DNA from: Pseudomonas sp. RIT-562
GTDB taxonomy: Bacteria; Pseudomonadota; Gammaproteobacteria; Pseudomonadales; Pseudomonadaceae
DNA: 64,000 nt
Assembly: GCF_026241895.1 (NCBI RefSeq)
Contig: NZ_JAPJIV010000007.1
Coordinates: 1-64,000, forward strand
Direction of reading: 5' to 3'
Each line of letters starts with the position of its first letter. Position 1 is the first letter of the stretch. Shown piece after piece: positions 1 through 7,922 of this stretch. The notes beneath the pieces are model-generated. The model had not been told where the DNA came from and did no database searches. It saw only the letters and a program-made list of their open reading frames with translations. The position numbers and the translations under genes were made by a program.

Positions 1-608
1 TGAATGAACACGAACAGCGCAAGGTCGCCGAAGCAATCGCCCGGGTGGAGCGCGATACCGACGCCGAACTGGTCACCGTGCTTGCCGCTCGTGCTGACGA
101 CTATGCCTACATCCCGTTGCTGTGGGCCAGCCTGCTGGCGCTGGTCGTGCCGGGTGTCGTGCACTACCTGACCGGCTGGCTGACCATGCACAGCCTGTTG
201 CTGGTGCAATGGGCCAGTTTCATCGTGTTGTGCCTGTTGTTTCGCATCCCGCGCGTCACCACTCACCTCGTCCCGCGGTCGGTGCGGCACTGGCGCGCCT
301 CAAACCTGGCGCGCCGGCAGTTCCTCGAGCAAAACCTGCATCACACGGCAGGCAGCACCGGCATGCTGATTTTCGTCTGCGAAGCCGAGCGGTATGTGGA
401 GATCCTGGTGGATGAAGGGATTTCCAGTCGCCTGGATGACAAGAATTGGGAGGCAATTGTCTCGGCCTTTACCCGGCAGGTGAAGCAGGGGCAGACATTG
501 CAGGGGTTCGTGACCTGCGTCGAAGCCTGTGGCGAATTGCTCAAGGTGCACGTACCGGTGACCCACGCCAGGAACGAATTGCCCAATCGCCTGGTGGTAT
601 TGGGGTAG
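1..608 (+). CDS. TPM-domain membrane protein (5' end one base outside)
   Basis: The frame is open from base 3 and the preceding codon reads ?TG, so the ATG most likely begins one base before the window. The protein would start MNEHEQRKVAEAIARVE and be about 202 aa. Two hydrophobic stretches (about residues 38-80) look like membrane segments, and the C-terminal half (LIFVCEAERYVEILVDEGI, then WEAIV) matches the TPM domain of the YgcG/TLP18.3 family. Members are membrane-anchored proteins of unclear role, often next to LemA genes. The N-terminal acidic helix (ERDTDAELV) is also typical of the family. Function beyond the family is not known. Confidence 0.8.
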   Translation, partial: NEHEQRKVAEAIARVERDTDAELVTVLAARADDYAYIPLLWASLLALVVPGVVHYLTGWLTMHSLLLVQWASFIVLCLLFRIPRVTTHLVPRSVRHWRASNLARRQFLEQNLHHTAGSTGMLIFVCEAERYVEILVDEGISSRLDDKNWEAIVSAFTRQVKQGQTLQGFVTCVEACGELLKVHVPVTHARNELPNRLVVLG

Positions 609-742
609 GTTTTAACCCCTTTGTTTGTATGTCGCAGCGCTACAAACGCTGCGCATTGTTCGAGTTTCGGCTTGTCTTCAACATCTCTCTCCAATAGCGA
701 ACGCCCCGTATCGGGTGTTCTGACCAGGAAGGAGTTCTTGTC

Positions 743-1042
743 ATGTCAGCTCATCAACCGCTCACGCCTGTCTCGCAAGGGGCGCTCGGCACCGCCGCGC
801 ACCCGCCTGCCAAACTGACGGCCAAAGAGACACAAATCCTGCAATGGTGCTTCTACGGAAAGACTTCCTGGGAGATCGCCAAGATTCAGAATTGCTCGGT
901 GTCCACGGTCAATTTTCACTTCACTAATATCCGCCGCAAATTTGCCGTGCATTCGCGCATGGCCGCTTTGTACAAGGCCATTGAAAGCGGCGTCATCATC
1001 GTTGCCAGGAGCAACCCTGGAGGCGCGCATGAGCATGGCTGA
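743..1042 (+). CDS. Small LuxR-type HTH regulator (DNA-binding domain only)
   Basis: 99 aa. Residues about 24-85 are a GerE/LuxR helix-turn-helix (LTAKETQILQWCFYGKTSWE, then CSVSTVNFHFTNIRRKF). There is no autoinducer or receiver domain, so it is a DNA-binding module alone. A good ribosome-binding site (aaggag) lies at 728-733. Its 3' end overlaps the start of a holin-like gene, which suggests one transcript; it may control that lysis-like pair. I infer a phage-derived regulator from the company it keeps. Confidence 0.75.
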   Translation: MSAHQPLTPVSQGALGTAAHPPAKLTAKETQILQWCFYGKTSWEIAKIQNCSVSTVNFHFTNIRRKFAVHSRMAALYKAIESGVIIVARSNPGGAHEHG

Positions 1043-1385
1043 TTCCACCTACAACAGCCTCGGCGGATTGCTGTTGGGACTGGGAATCGGCACGCTGCCC
1101 TTGATTGACGGCGAGGCGTTGTTCGGTGCGGCGCTCGGCGCCTGGCTGGTCACCACCACCCGCGTCAACTTCAAGGCGTGGCAGCGCCTTGGTTCTCTGC
1201 TGCTATCAGCCGGCGTCGGCTACCTGTTCACGCCTGTGGCGTTGCCGCTGGTTCCTTCGTTGACGGGTGGAGTTACGGCGTTTCTCTGCGCGCTGATCGT
1301 CATTCCTGTCAGCATCAAGCTCATGCAGTGGATCGATGGTGCCGGCATCGGCGAGATCATCCGACACCTGAGGGGGCGCGGCTGA
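1029..1385 (+). CDS. Holin-like membrane protein
   Basis: 118 aa, starting MSMADSTYNSLGG after a ggagg site at 1018-1022 and overlapping the end of the LuxR-type gene by 14 bases. It has three hydrophobic segments (about residues 10-27, 30-43 and 57-100) and a basic C-terminal tail (RHLRGRG), the pattern of small phage holins in pseudomonads. A holin would make membrane lesions to release an endolysin, but no endolysin gene is adjacent. It ends in a TGATG overlap with the next gene. The alternative is a plain small membrane protein. Confidence 0.6.
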   Translation: MSMADSTYNSLGGLLLGLGIGTLPLIDGEALFGAALGAWLVTTTRVNFKAWQRLGSLLLSAGVGYLFTPVALPLVPSLTGGVTAFLCALIVIPVSIKLMQWIDGAGIGEIIRHLRGRG

Positions 1386-1663
1386 TGGGGAGTGTGTCGA
1401 TGGTCCTGGTGTTCGCCACAGCCATTGCTCATTTGTTGAGCGCATTGTGGCTGGCGTGTCATCGGCGGGAGGAGGGGGGCAACTGGTGGCGCAACGGTCT
1501 GGTGAACAGTTTGTGCGGAGGCACGTTTTGCCTTGCCGGCATGGACATTCTCCTGACTGCAGCCTCGGTCAGCCCGTGGCACGCAGGACTCAGTATCCTC
1601 GCCTGTGTCCTGATTGCCCGCAGTCGCGGCAACATCATGCTGCTGTGGAGCGCCATGAAGTAG
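1385..1663 (+). CDS. Second holin-like three-TM protein
   Basis: 92 aa, start codon overlapping the stop of the previous gene, so the two are translationally coupled. Three hydrophobic stretches (about residues 5-22, 37-55, 62-80) separated by a short charged loop (CHRREEGGNWW) and ending in RSRGNIMLLWSAMK fit the putative 3TM phage holin family. Together with the upstream gene it looks like a holin pair of a defective prophage or bacteriocin module. No lysin or structural gene follows. Confidence 0.6.
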   Translation: MGSVSMVLVFATAIAHLLSALWLACHRREEGGNWWRNGLVNSLCGGTFCLAGMDILLTAASVSPWHAGLSILACVLIARSRGNIMLLWSAMK

Positions 1664-1677
1664 CGCCTCTGTTGTGC

Positions 1678-2103
1678 TTACCCGTGGTCCGATTGCTGCA
1701 ATGCAGACAGGGTTGCGGACATTTGCTCCAGTTTGAGTTCAAGGTCTCGCAGGCGGCGCTTGTCTTCCAGCACGCTCTGCACAACCACTCGGTCCTCTTC
1801 CTTGAGCCGTCGCCACAAAGCCAGTACGGCATCTTCCTGCAGGGTTCGCTCTGGAGTGACGTCAACGCAATCGTCGGTTAATGGCCGCAACATTGGCCCT
1901 TCACCGAGCAGAAGCCAGTCCAGGGAAATGCCCTTGGTTTGGGCTAGTTCTACGCATATTGAGTATGGCGTGCTGTCTCGGCCTTTCCAACTGCTTAGGG
2001 TCTGAGGGCTGATCTTTAGCGCAGACGACAGGGCCGCGTCGGTGCGGGTGCCGGTGATCTGTTTCAGGCGCGCCAGAACGGCTTGGGATTTTTTGTTACG
2101 CAA
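1678..2103 (-). CDS. CI-type phage repressor
   Basis: 141 aa. Residues 7-70 form an HTH of the bacteriophage CI repressor type: ARLKQITGTRTDAALSSAL, then SPQTLSSWKGR and the typical ISLDWLLLGEGPM. The C-terminal part is a short coiled-coil-like helix (LEDKRRLRDLELKLEQMSATL) and not a LexA/S24 peptidase, so it should not be cleaved by RecA in the usual way. It is divergent from a small operon starting at 2195 and probably represses that promoter. Confidence 0.8.
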   Translation of the reverse strand: MRNKKSQAVLARLKQITGTRTDAALSSALKISPQTLSSWKGRDSTPYSICVELAQTKGISLDWLLLGEGPMLRPLTDDCVDVTPERTLQEDAVLALWRRLKEEDRVVVQSVLEDKRRLRDLELKLEQMSATLSALQQSDHG

Positions 2104-2119
2104 TTGGAGCCTCTGGCTT

Positions 2120-2184
2120 TTGACACATGCATTTCGAGTAATTAACGTATGCGTATTGAGTTGTTTTTATCTTGTGAGTAATCA
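2120..2184 (+). promoter_or_regulatory. Promoter and candidate CI operators
   Basis: TTGACA at 2120-2125 and TAACGT at 2143-2148, spaced 17 bases, form a plausible sigma-70 promoter reading towards the gene at 2195. Two direct repeats, gagtaatta (2136-2144, inside the spacer) and gagtaatca (2176-2184), are candidate binding sites for the divergent CI-type protein. This is inference from position and repetition only. Confidence 0.4.
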
Positions 2185-2194
2185 GACTTCAACT

Positions 2195-2407
2195 ATGAAT
2201 CAGAAGAATACGATGTCGAAACTTCCTAATGGTATCAGGGTGATTTCCTACAAGCTTGGCTTGTACCCGCTGCGCGGCTGCGCGTCGCCCTTCCTTGCGT
2301 CTGGCAAACGTTTAACCCTTGACCACGGCAATGCGATCAATGCATCCGGCAGTATTGCTTTTGCTCAAGTTGATTACCACCAGCTGACTTCGGGGAGCCT
2401 CTCGTGA
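2195..2407 (+). CDS. Small hypothetical protein in phage-like operon
   Basis: 70 aa from ATG 2195 (MNQKNTMSKLPNGIRVISYK). A later ATG at 2213 is possible. No family recognised. In P2-like control regions a small Cox/regulatory protein sits in this place opposite the repressor, but I see no clear HTH here. Its stop overlaps the GTG start of the zinc-finger gene, so it is probably real and co-translated. Confidence 0.5.
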   Translation: MNQKNTMSKLPNGIRVISYKLGLYPLRGCASPFLASGKRLTLDHGNAINASGSIAFAQVDYHQLTSGSLS

Positions 2408-2676
2408 GTACCTATAAAATGGTCTGCCCGCATTGCCTGAGCCGAATGCGCATCCGTACCAGTGAGGGGCGGCATATTTTCCTGCGGGTCGCCTATTTGC
2501 AATGCACCTCGGAAGCCTGCGGATGGTCGGTTCGCGCGGAGTTCGAAATGACCCACGAACTGTCCCCCAGCGGAATGCCCAATCCGGCAGTGCGCCTGCC
2601 TTCTGCCGGGTCTGACTTGCGCAGTGCAGCCCGCCCCGTAGTAGCAGTCGAGCCGCCAGAGGAAATCGGCGAATGA
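2404..2676 (+). CDS. Ogr/Delta-like zinc-finger activator
   Basis: 90 aa with a GTG start overlapping the preceding stop. The four cysteines CPHC (about 9-12) and C(TSEA)C (about 34-39) and the intervening MRIRTS sequence match the Ogr/Delta family, the late-gene activators of P2-like phages and P4 satellites. The C-terminal 40 residues are Pro/Ala-rich and not conserved. No P2-like late genes lie in the window, so its targets are elsewhere or lost. Its last codons overlap the next start (ATGA). Confidence 0.8.
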   Translation: MSTYKMVCPHCLSRMRIRTSEGRHIFLRVAYLQCTSEACGWSVRAEFEMTHELSPSGMPNPAVRLPSAGSDLRSAARPVVAVEPPEEIGE

Positions 2677-3035
2677 GCATGGACGATGATTATTTCGAAA
2701 TGAATAAGGATCTGCTGGACATTGCCGAGGCGTTTCTCGCTCGCCATGAAAGCCAGGCCTTGAAAGATGATCAGGTGCTTTTTTGTCGTGCCGTAAAACA
2801 CCTGCAGGACCTGGACGTGCCCATGCACCAGGCGGAAAAACTGGTCAGTCATGCCTACGGAACACTCAAATCCTGCAACGATCGCCGCCGCCTGGACCTC
2901 GCTGCCAGCTCGGAAACCATCGCCGTGGTCACCGATCCGGCCAGTGGCCTGACATGGGCAGTGCCGGTAGGGCTGATCGTCAAATACGTCATCAATTCGC
3001 CGATCAATCGAAAAATGCGCCTGGTCGAACCCTGA
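2673..3035 (+). CDS. Hypothetical protein, end of phage-like operon
   Basis: 120 aa, start in ATGA overlap with the Ogr gene. The first half is acidic and helical (MSMDDDYFEMNKDLLDIAEAF), the second half ends in a mixed segment (WAVPVGLIVKYVINSP). I recognise no family. Gene coupling suggests it is the last gene of the small operon starting at 2195. Confidence 0.6.
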   Translation: MSMDDDYFEMNKDLLDIAEAFLARHESQALKDDQVLFCRAVKHLQDLDVPMHQAEKLVSHAYGTLKSCNDRRRLDLAASSETIAVVTDPASGLTWAVPVGLIVKYVINSPINRKMRLVEP

Positions 3036-3164
3036 CACACGCGCCTGATCCCGGGTCCTGGCTGCGTTACCAGGACCTGTGGCAAATAACCCCGTGCCCA
3101 AAGTGACCATCCCCCTTAAAATACCGGCATTCCCTGTTTCGCTCCGCCCGAGGCCGTCTCTGCC

Positions 3165-4382
3165 ATGTCCATTGTTGCCACCCCCGAAAGCCTTGCGCCG
3201 GATCACCACGCGCAGTTCATTGACCTGCTGCAGTCGAGCCTTGAACAGAATGCGTTCATCAAGCTGGTGCTGGCCAAGTACGTGGGTGACGAACCAGATC
3301 TGCAACGGCTGATCATCAAGCAGCTGACTGTGAAGGATCAGCCTTGCCTGTCCTTTGTTTACCGCTACAAGACTCGTGATATCACCAAGAACCTGGCGCT
3401 GGGGGAGGGCGTTGCCAGCATTGCCGCGTTGCTGCCAGGTTCGTTCAAGAATGCACACTTGCTGTCGTTGACTGATGAAGCCCAGCTCGAATACAGCAAA
3501 AAGGGCAAGAGTTCGCTGTTCAAGAGCAAGCCCCAGCAATTGCGCGAAGTGCCGTCCGCCGAACACAACCGCGAGAAAAACCGTTTCCTGGACCTGAGTC
3601 GACCGTTTCTGGCCGATCTCGGGGTCACCACTGCAAAGCACGAGCTCATCCCTGCGATGTCGCGCAAGTGGAAGCAGATCAACAAGTTCATCGAAGTGTT
3701 CAGCCACGCGCTGACGACCTCGCCACTGGCGGTGGACAAACCGATCAGGGTTGCCGATTTTGGCTCCGGCAAGGGCTACCTGACCTTTGCGATTCACGAT
3801 TACCTGCGCAACACGCTCAAGGCCGAAGGCGAGGTCACGGGGGTCGAGTTGCGTGAAGACATGGTGACCCTGTGCAATGCTGCGGCGGCCAAGCTGGAGC
3901 ATCCGGGGCTGGTGTTCAAGTGTGGTGATGTGCGCAGCGTGGCGCCGAGCGAACTGGACGTGATGATCGCGTTGCATGCCTGCGACATCGCCACCGATTA
4001 TGCAATCCATACCGGCATCCGCTCCGGCGCATCGATCATCATGTGCTCGCCGTGCTGCCACAAACAGATCCGCTTGCAGATCCAGAGCCCTGCGCTGCTG
4101 AAGCCGATGCTGCAATATGGTTTGCACCTGGGGCAGCAGGCGGAAATGGTCACCGATAGCCTGCGTGCGCTGTTCCTCGAAGCCTGCGGTTATGAGACCA
4201 AGGTGTTCGAGTTCATTTCACTGGACCACACCAACAAGAACAAGATGATCCTCGCGGTCAAGCGTGCAGAGCCTGTGGATTCGGCGCAGTTGCTGCTGAA
4301 GATCCAGGAATTGAAGGCTTTTTATCAGGTCAGCGAGCATTGTCTGGAGACCTTGCTCCGGGCTGACGGGTATCTGAGCTAA
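3165..4382 (+). CDS. SAM-dependent methyltransferase (Methyltransf_32 type)
   Basis: 405 aa. The SAM-binding motif I is FGSGKGYLTFAIH (about residues 200-212), followed by an acidic motif II (VTGVELRED) and DVMIALHACDIATDYAI. The later SPCCHKQ motif is the hallmark of the METTL25/RRNAD-like group of large cytosolic methyltransferases. Substrate is not predictable. It stands alone, with no strong ribosome-binding site upstream (the leader is pyrimidine-rich). A 5' TPM/phage-like region and a DJ-1 gene flank it without operon signals. Confidence 0.75.
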   Translation: MSIVATPESLAPDHHAQFIDLLQSSLEQNAFIKLVLAKYVGDEPDLQRLIIKQLTVKDQPCLSFVYRYKTRDITKNLALGEGVASIAALLPGSFKNAHLLSLTDEAQLEYSKKGKSSLFKSKPQQLREVPSAEHNREKNRFLDLSRPFLADLGVTTAKHELIPAMSRKWKQINKFIEVFSHALTTSPLAVDKPIRVADFGSGKGYLTFAIHDYLRNTLKAEGEVTGVELREDMVTLCNAAAAKLEHPGLVFKCGDVRSVAPSELDVMIALHACDIATDYAIHTGIRSGASIIMCSPCCHKQIRLQIQSPALLKPMLQYGLHLGQQAEMVTDSLRALFLEACGYETKVFEFISLDHTNKNKMILAVKRAEPVDSAQLLLKIQELKAFYQVSEHCLETLLRADGYLS

Positions 4383-4535
4383 TCCCTGAAAGATCGTCCG
4401 ATCCTTGGGCAGCTGGCGTCCACCCGTGGGAGCGGCCAGAGGCGGCGATCTTCTTGCGTAATACTTGGCTATTACCCACCCCCAAATATAAGGACTACCT
4501 TCAATACTCCCCAGTCCCACTCCAAGGATTCCCCC

Positions 4536-5117
4536 ATGCCTGCCAAGAAAATCCTGCTGCTGGTCGGCGATTACGTCGAAGACTACGAAGTCATGGTGCC
4601 ATTCCAGGCACTGCTGATGGTCGGCCACACGGTACACGCAGTGTGTCCAGACAAAACCGCCGGCCAGACCGTGCGCACGGCGATTCATGACTTCGAAGGC
4701 GACCAGACCTACAGTGAAAAACCCGGGCACCTGTTCGCCCTGAACTTCGATTTCGCCCAGGTCAGGGCACAAGACTACGACGCACTGGTCATTCCTGGCG
4801 GCCGTGCCCCGGAATATCTGCGCCTCAATGAACAGGTCCTGGAACTGGTGCGTGCGTTCGACCAGGCCGGCAAACCGATCGCTGCCGTGTGCCACGGTGC
4901 ACAATTGCTGGCCGCCGCCGGTGTTCTTCAAGGTCGCGAGTGCAGCGCGTACCCGGCCTGCGCTCCGGAAGTGCGCCTGGCCGGCGGTACGTTCATCGAT
5001 ATCCCGGTGACGCAAGGGCACGTTCAAGGCAACTTGGCCACGGCGCCTGCCTGGCCCGCGCACCCGAGTTGGTTGGCGGGATTCCTCGGGTTGCTCGGCA
5101 CTAAAATCACGCTGTAA
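4536..5117 (+). CDS. DJ-1/PfpI family protein
   Basis: 193 aa, class I glutamine amidotransferase-like fold. The nucleophile elbow is [13 protein letters not shown] (Cys about 117), preceded by [12 protein letters not shown] and the N-terminal [15 protein letters not shown] acidic patch with the conserved Glu/Asp. The family contains proteases, glyoxalases and stress chaperones; this one resembles the general PfpI-like group. The end of the protein ([17 protein letters not shown]) is typical. The next gene begins 15 bases downstream after an aggga site, so both may be one operon. Confidence 0.85.
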   Translation: MPAKKILLLVGDYVEDYEVMVPFQALLMVGHTVHAVCPDKTAGQTVRTAIHDFEGDQTYSEKPGHLFALNFDFAQVRAQDYDALVIPGGRAPEYLRLNEQVLELVRAFDQAGKPIAAVCHGAQLLAAAGVLQGRECSAYPACAPEVRLAGGTFIDIPVTQGHVQGNLATAPAWPAHPSWLAGFLGLLGTKITL

Positions 5118-5131
5118 CGAGGGAAGTTCCC

Positions 5132-5437
5132 ATGTGCGAGCTTTACGTCAAAGCCGATCCGATTCTCTACGAGTCGCGCTCCCGCTCGTTGCGCATCTGC
5201 GGGGTGGTGACCACGCTGCGCCTGGAAAACCAGTTCTGGGACATCCTCGGCGAAATCGCCGAAGCCGATGGCATGACCACCAACCAGTTGATCACCAAGC
5301 TGTATGAAGAGGTGATGGACTATCGCGGCGAGGTGGTCAACTTTGCTTCGTTTCTACGGGTGAGTTGTACGCGGTATCTGAGTCAGCGTAGGGTGTCGGC
5401 GCCTGGGTTGTCGGTGGTGCGCGCGGTGGCGAAGTAG
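5132..5437 (+). CDS. Ribbon-helix-helix domain protein
   Basis: 101 aa. Residues about 25-75 (GVVTTLRLENQFWDILGEIA, then MTTNQLITKLYEE) fit the RHH_4 family, with the beta strand TTLRLE expected to contact DNA. Such proteins are small dimeric regulators. It follows the DJ-1 gene closely and is followed by a REP pair that probably marks the operon end. Confidence 0.8.
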   Translation: MCELYVKADPILYESRSRSLRICGVVTTLRLENQFWDILGEIAEADGMTTNQLITKLYEEVMDYRGEVVNFASFLRVSCTRYLSQRRVSAPGLSVVRAVAK

Positions 5438-5456
5438 CGCAGACCGAGTCGCCGCC

Positions 5457-5528
5457 ATCGCGGGCAAGCCTTGCTCCCACAGTAGTGGTGCGCAGTTCCA
5501 ACTGTGGGAGCAAAGCTTGCCCGCGATG
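5457..5528. repeat. REP inverted pair
   Basis: Two inverted copies of the fluorescent-pseudomonad REP (arms 5457-5483 and 5502-5528, core catcgcgggcaagccttgct) separated by 18 bases. The pair forms a strong hairpin after the RHH gene. Confidence 0.9.
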
Positions 5529-5608
5529 AGGTCTGCACAGGCGACAAAGATCCACTGCTGGTCTTTACTCTGAAGCGCGAAACCTTTCAATCGCCCAGGA
5601 GAACCAGC

Positions 5609-5953
5609 ATGTCCGGATGGTACGAAGTGAGCAAGAGCAGCAGCGGTCAGTTCCGATTTGTCCTGAAGGCCGCCAATGCCGAAACCATTCTGACCAGCGA
5701 GCTGTACACCACCCGCGCCGCAGCCGACAAGGGCATTGCGGCGGTGCAGAGCAACAGCCCGCTGGACGAACGCTACGAAAGGAAAACCACCAAGGACGGT
5801 CATCCTTACTTCAACCTCAAGGCCGGCAATCATGAGGTCATTGGCAGCAGCGAAGCCTACGCCAATGCTTCTGCGCTGGAAAAAGGCATCGCCAGTGTCA
5901 AGGCGAACGGGCCGACTACGGTGATCAAGGACAAGACTTTGCTGGTGCTCTGA
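5609..5953 (+). CDS. yegP: YegP family protein (two DUF1508 repeats)
   Basis: 114 aa starting MSGWYEVSKSSSGQFRFVLK after an aggaga site. Two tandem repeats of the domain are visible: residues about 9-53 (GQFRFVLKAANAETILTSE) and 60-107 (GHPYFNLKAGNHEVIGSSE). The family is small, widespread and of unknown biochemical function. It sits between two REP pairs, so it is a single-gene transcription unit. Confidence 0.9.
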   Translation: MSGWYEVSKSSSGQFRFVLKAANAETILTSELYTTRAAADKGIAAVQSNSPLDERYERKTTKDGHPYFNLKAGNHEVIGSSEAYANASALEKGIASVKANGPTTVIKDKTLLVL

Positions 5954-5980
5954 TCAACTCCAACACAACCCCGCCCCATT

Positions 5981-6096
5981 GTAGGAGTGAGCCTGCTCCG
6001 GGCGGCGTTCCGACGATGAGGGACTGACAGTCACCGTTAATGGTGGATGTTATGCCCTTATCGTCGGAACGCCGCCCTGAGCAGGCTCACTCCTAC
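5981..6096. repeat. Long REP hairpin (about 42-bp arms)
   Basis: The arms starting gtaggagtgagcctgctc at 5981 and ending at 6096 are inverted copies with about 40 of 42 positions matching; the homology continues beyond the usual REP into a ggcggcgttccgacgat tail. The loop is roughly 30 bases. It separates yegP from the convergent aldolase operon. Confidence 0.9.
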
Positions 6097-6114
6097 TGCG
6101 GGGTGTTTGTTAGT

Positions 6115-7002
6115 TCAGCGCAGTACCTTCAGCAAATCCTGCAACTGGCTGACACCCGCATCACCCAGCGCAAACACCGGCAACCGCGGGTCACCCACTT
6201 CCAGCCCGGTCGCGCGTAATCCCGCCTTGATCGTCGCCGGCAAGCCGCCTTTGAGAATGAAGTCCAGCAGCGGCAACTGGCGATAGAACAGCTCGCGCGC
6301 CTTGCCCAGGTCGTTGGCCAAAACGGCCTCATATAAATCCAGGTTGAGCTGTGGAATAAGATTTGGCGCCGCCGTGCACCAGCCTTTGGCTCCCGCCGCA
6401 AAAGCTTCGAGTGCCAGCGGATTGCATCCGTTGTAGAACGGCACCTGCCCCTCGCCGAGCACTTGCAGGCGGTGCATGCGCTGGATATCGCCGGTGCTCT
6501 CCTTGACCATGGTCACGTTGTCCACGGAGTTGAAGATTCGCAGGATCAGCTCCACCGACATGTCAGTGCCGCTGGTGGCCGGATTGTTGTAGAGCATGAT
6601 CGGCACGCCGACGCTTTCGCCGATAGCGCGATAGTGGGCAAGGATTTCCGCTTCGCTGAGCTTCCAGTAGGACGCCGGCAATACCATCACCACGTCAGCA
6701 CCCTGGGCTTCGGCGAAGCGCGCACGTCGCACGGCCTTGGCGGTGGTCAGATCGGACACGCTGACGACGGTGGGCACGCGTCTGGCGACGTGCTTGATGC
6801 TGAATTCGCTGACTTGGTCCCACTCGGCGTCGCTCAGGTAAGCACCTTCGCCAGTGCTGCCCAGTGGGGCGATCGCGTGCACGCCTGAGTCAATCAGGCG
6901 ATCGATGGAACGCCCCAGAGCGTCGAGGTCAACGCCTTCGCCATTGGCGGTAAAAGGAGTGATGGTGTAGCCGATGATGCCGTGAATGGTTGGGGTCGAC
7001 AT
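6115..7002 (-). CDS. DapA/NAL-family class I aldolase
   Basis: 295 aa from the ATG at 7002 (MSTPTIHGIIGYTITPF), chosen for its ggagaca site. It has the family features: GSTGEGAYL, the tyrosine in VPIMLYNNPATSGTD, and the Schiff-base lysine in TMVKESTGD. The family makes or breaks C-C bonds with pyruvate. It is clearly different from the genuine DapA at 62238, so it is a catabolic member rather than lysine synthesis. It follows a class II aldolase gene by 29 bases, and both probably act on one sugar acid or amino-acid-derived substrate that I cannot name. Confidence 0.8.
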   Translation of the reverse strand: MSTPTIHGIIGYTITPFTANGEGVDLDALGRSIDRLIDSGVHAIAPLGSTGEGAYLSDAEWDQVSEFSIKHVARRVPTVVSVSDLTTAKAVRRARFAEAQGADVVMVLPASYWKLSEAEILAHYRAIGESVGVPIMLYNNPATSGTDMSVELILRIFNSVDNVTMVKESTGDIQRMHRLQVLGEGQVPFYNGCNPLALEAFAAGAKGWCTAAPNLIPQLNLDLYEAVLANDLGKARELFYRQLPLLDFILKGGLPATIKAGLRATGLEVGDPRLPVFALGDAGVSQLQDLLKVLR

Positions 7003-7031
7003 GTTGTGTCTCCGTAATGAGTTGAAGGCGG

Positions 7032-7814
7032 TCAGTTCAGGCAATCAGCGTGCTGGCGCAGGTTTTGCCGGGCGTAATAATTGAAAGCGGCGGCATGGCG
7101 TTTGGGTCTGGCGATCCAGTCGTGGGCTTCACGGCCCAGTTCCGGCAGGATCGGCTTGATGGTCCCGGCGCTCATCGCCAGCAACTGCAGCTTCGCCGCG
7201 CGTTCGATCAGTTGGGCGATGACACAGGCTTGCTCGATAGTCGTCCCGGTGGACAACTGACCATGATGGGAAAGCAGGATCGCCCGCTTGTCGCCCAAAG
7301 CACCGGCGATCAATTCACCCTCTTCGTTACCGACCGGCACGCCCGGCCAGCCTTCGAGAAATGCGCAGTCGTCGTAAAGCGGGCAGAGGTCCATGTGGGA
7401 GATCTGCAGCGGAACCTCCAGCATCGACAGCGCCGCGACGTGGGTCGGATGCGTGTGGATGATGCAGTTCACGTCGGGTCGGGCGCGATACACCCAGCTG
7501 TGGAAACGGTTGGCCGGGTTGGGCATGCCGTGGCCTTCCAGCACCTCAAGGTCTTCGTTGACCAGCAGCAGATTGCTCGCGGTGATTTCGTCGAAGCCAA
7601 GACCCAGCTGTTGAGTGTAGTAAGTGCCTGGGGTCGGGCCGCGCGAGGTGATTTGCCCGGCCAGACCTGAATCGTGACCGTTCTCGAACAGAATTCGGCA
7701 GGTGAGGGCCAGCTTTTGCCGGTCGGTCCACGTATTATCTGCCAGGGTATTTTGCATCTGGGTCAGCGCCTGCCTGACCAGTTGCTCCTTGGGTACTGCT
7801 AATGTCTTGGCCAT
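7032..7814 (-). CDS. Class II aldolase/adducin family protein
   Basis: 260 aa from ATG 7814 (MAKTLAVPKEQLV). Zinc ligands are visible as HTHPTH (middle of the protein) and the downstream LLSHHGQL histidine. These enzymes cleave sugar phosphates or epimerise pentulose phosphates; the length is somewhat above the 215-230 aa of fuculose-phosphate aldolases, like the decarboxylase/aldolase branch. It is the first gene of an operon with the DapA-like aldolase and is transcribed away from an XRE-cupin regulator with an operator-like palindrome between them. Confidence 0.8.
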   Translation of the reverse strand: MAKTLAVPKEQLVRQALTQMQNTLADNTWTDRQKLALTCRILFENGHDSGLAGQITSRGPTPGTYYTQQLGLGFDEITASNLLLVNEDLEVLEGHGMPNPANRFHSWVYRARPDVNCIIHTHPTHVAALSMLEVPLQISHMDLCPLYDDCAFLEGWPGVPVGNEEGELIAGALGDKRAILLSHHGQLSTGTTIEQACVIAQLIERAAKLQLLAMSAGTIKPILPELGREAHDWIARPKRHAAAFNYYARQNLRQHADCLN

Positions 7815-7841
7815 GAGTGTGTCCTCGGTCGGTTCATTCAA

Positions 7842-7877
7842 ATGACACTAAAGATGCTATATGACACTTTGTGTCAT
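7842..7877. promoter_or_regulatory. Candidate operator: atgacac palindrome plus half-site
   Basis: A perfect palindrome, atgacac-ttt-gtgtcat (7861-7877), and a third half-site atgacac (7842-7848) lie between the divergent aldolase operon and the XRE-cupin gene. The placement fits an operator for that regulator controlling both directions. Confidence 0.6.
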
Positions 7878-7922
7878 TGGCAAGGACAAATCGTTGCCTC
7901 CTTGATGGATTAACCGCTGCGC

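Noticed and set aside
2493..4127. Long 544-aa open frame on the minus strand
   Set aside because: It lies opposite the methyltransferase, Ogr and adjacent genes and has the low-complexity look of an antisense GC-rich frame.
6115..7002. Second dapA for lysine synthesis
   Set aside because: Operon with a class II aldolase and a cupin regulator points to catabolism; the genuine dapA is at 62238.
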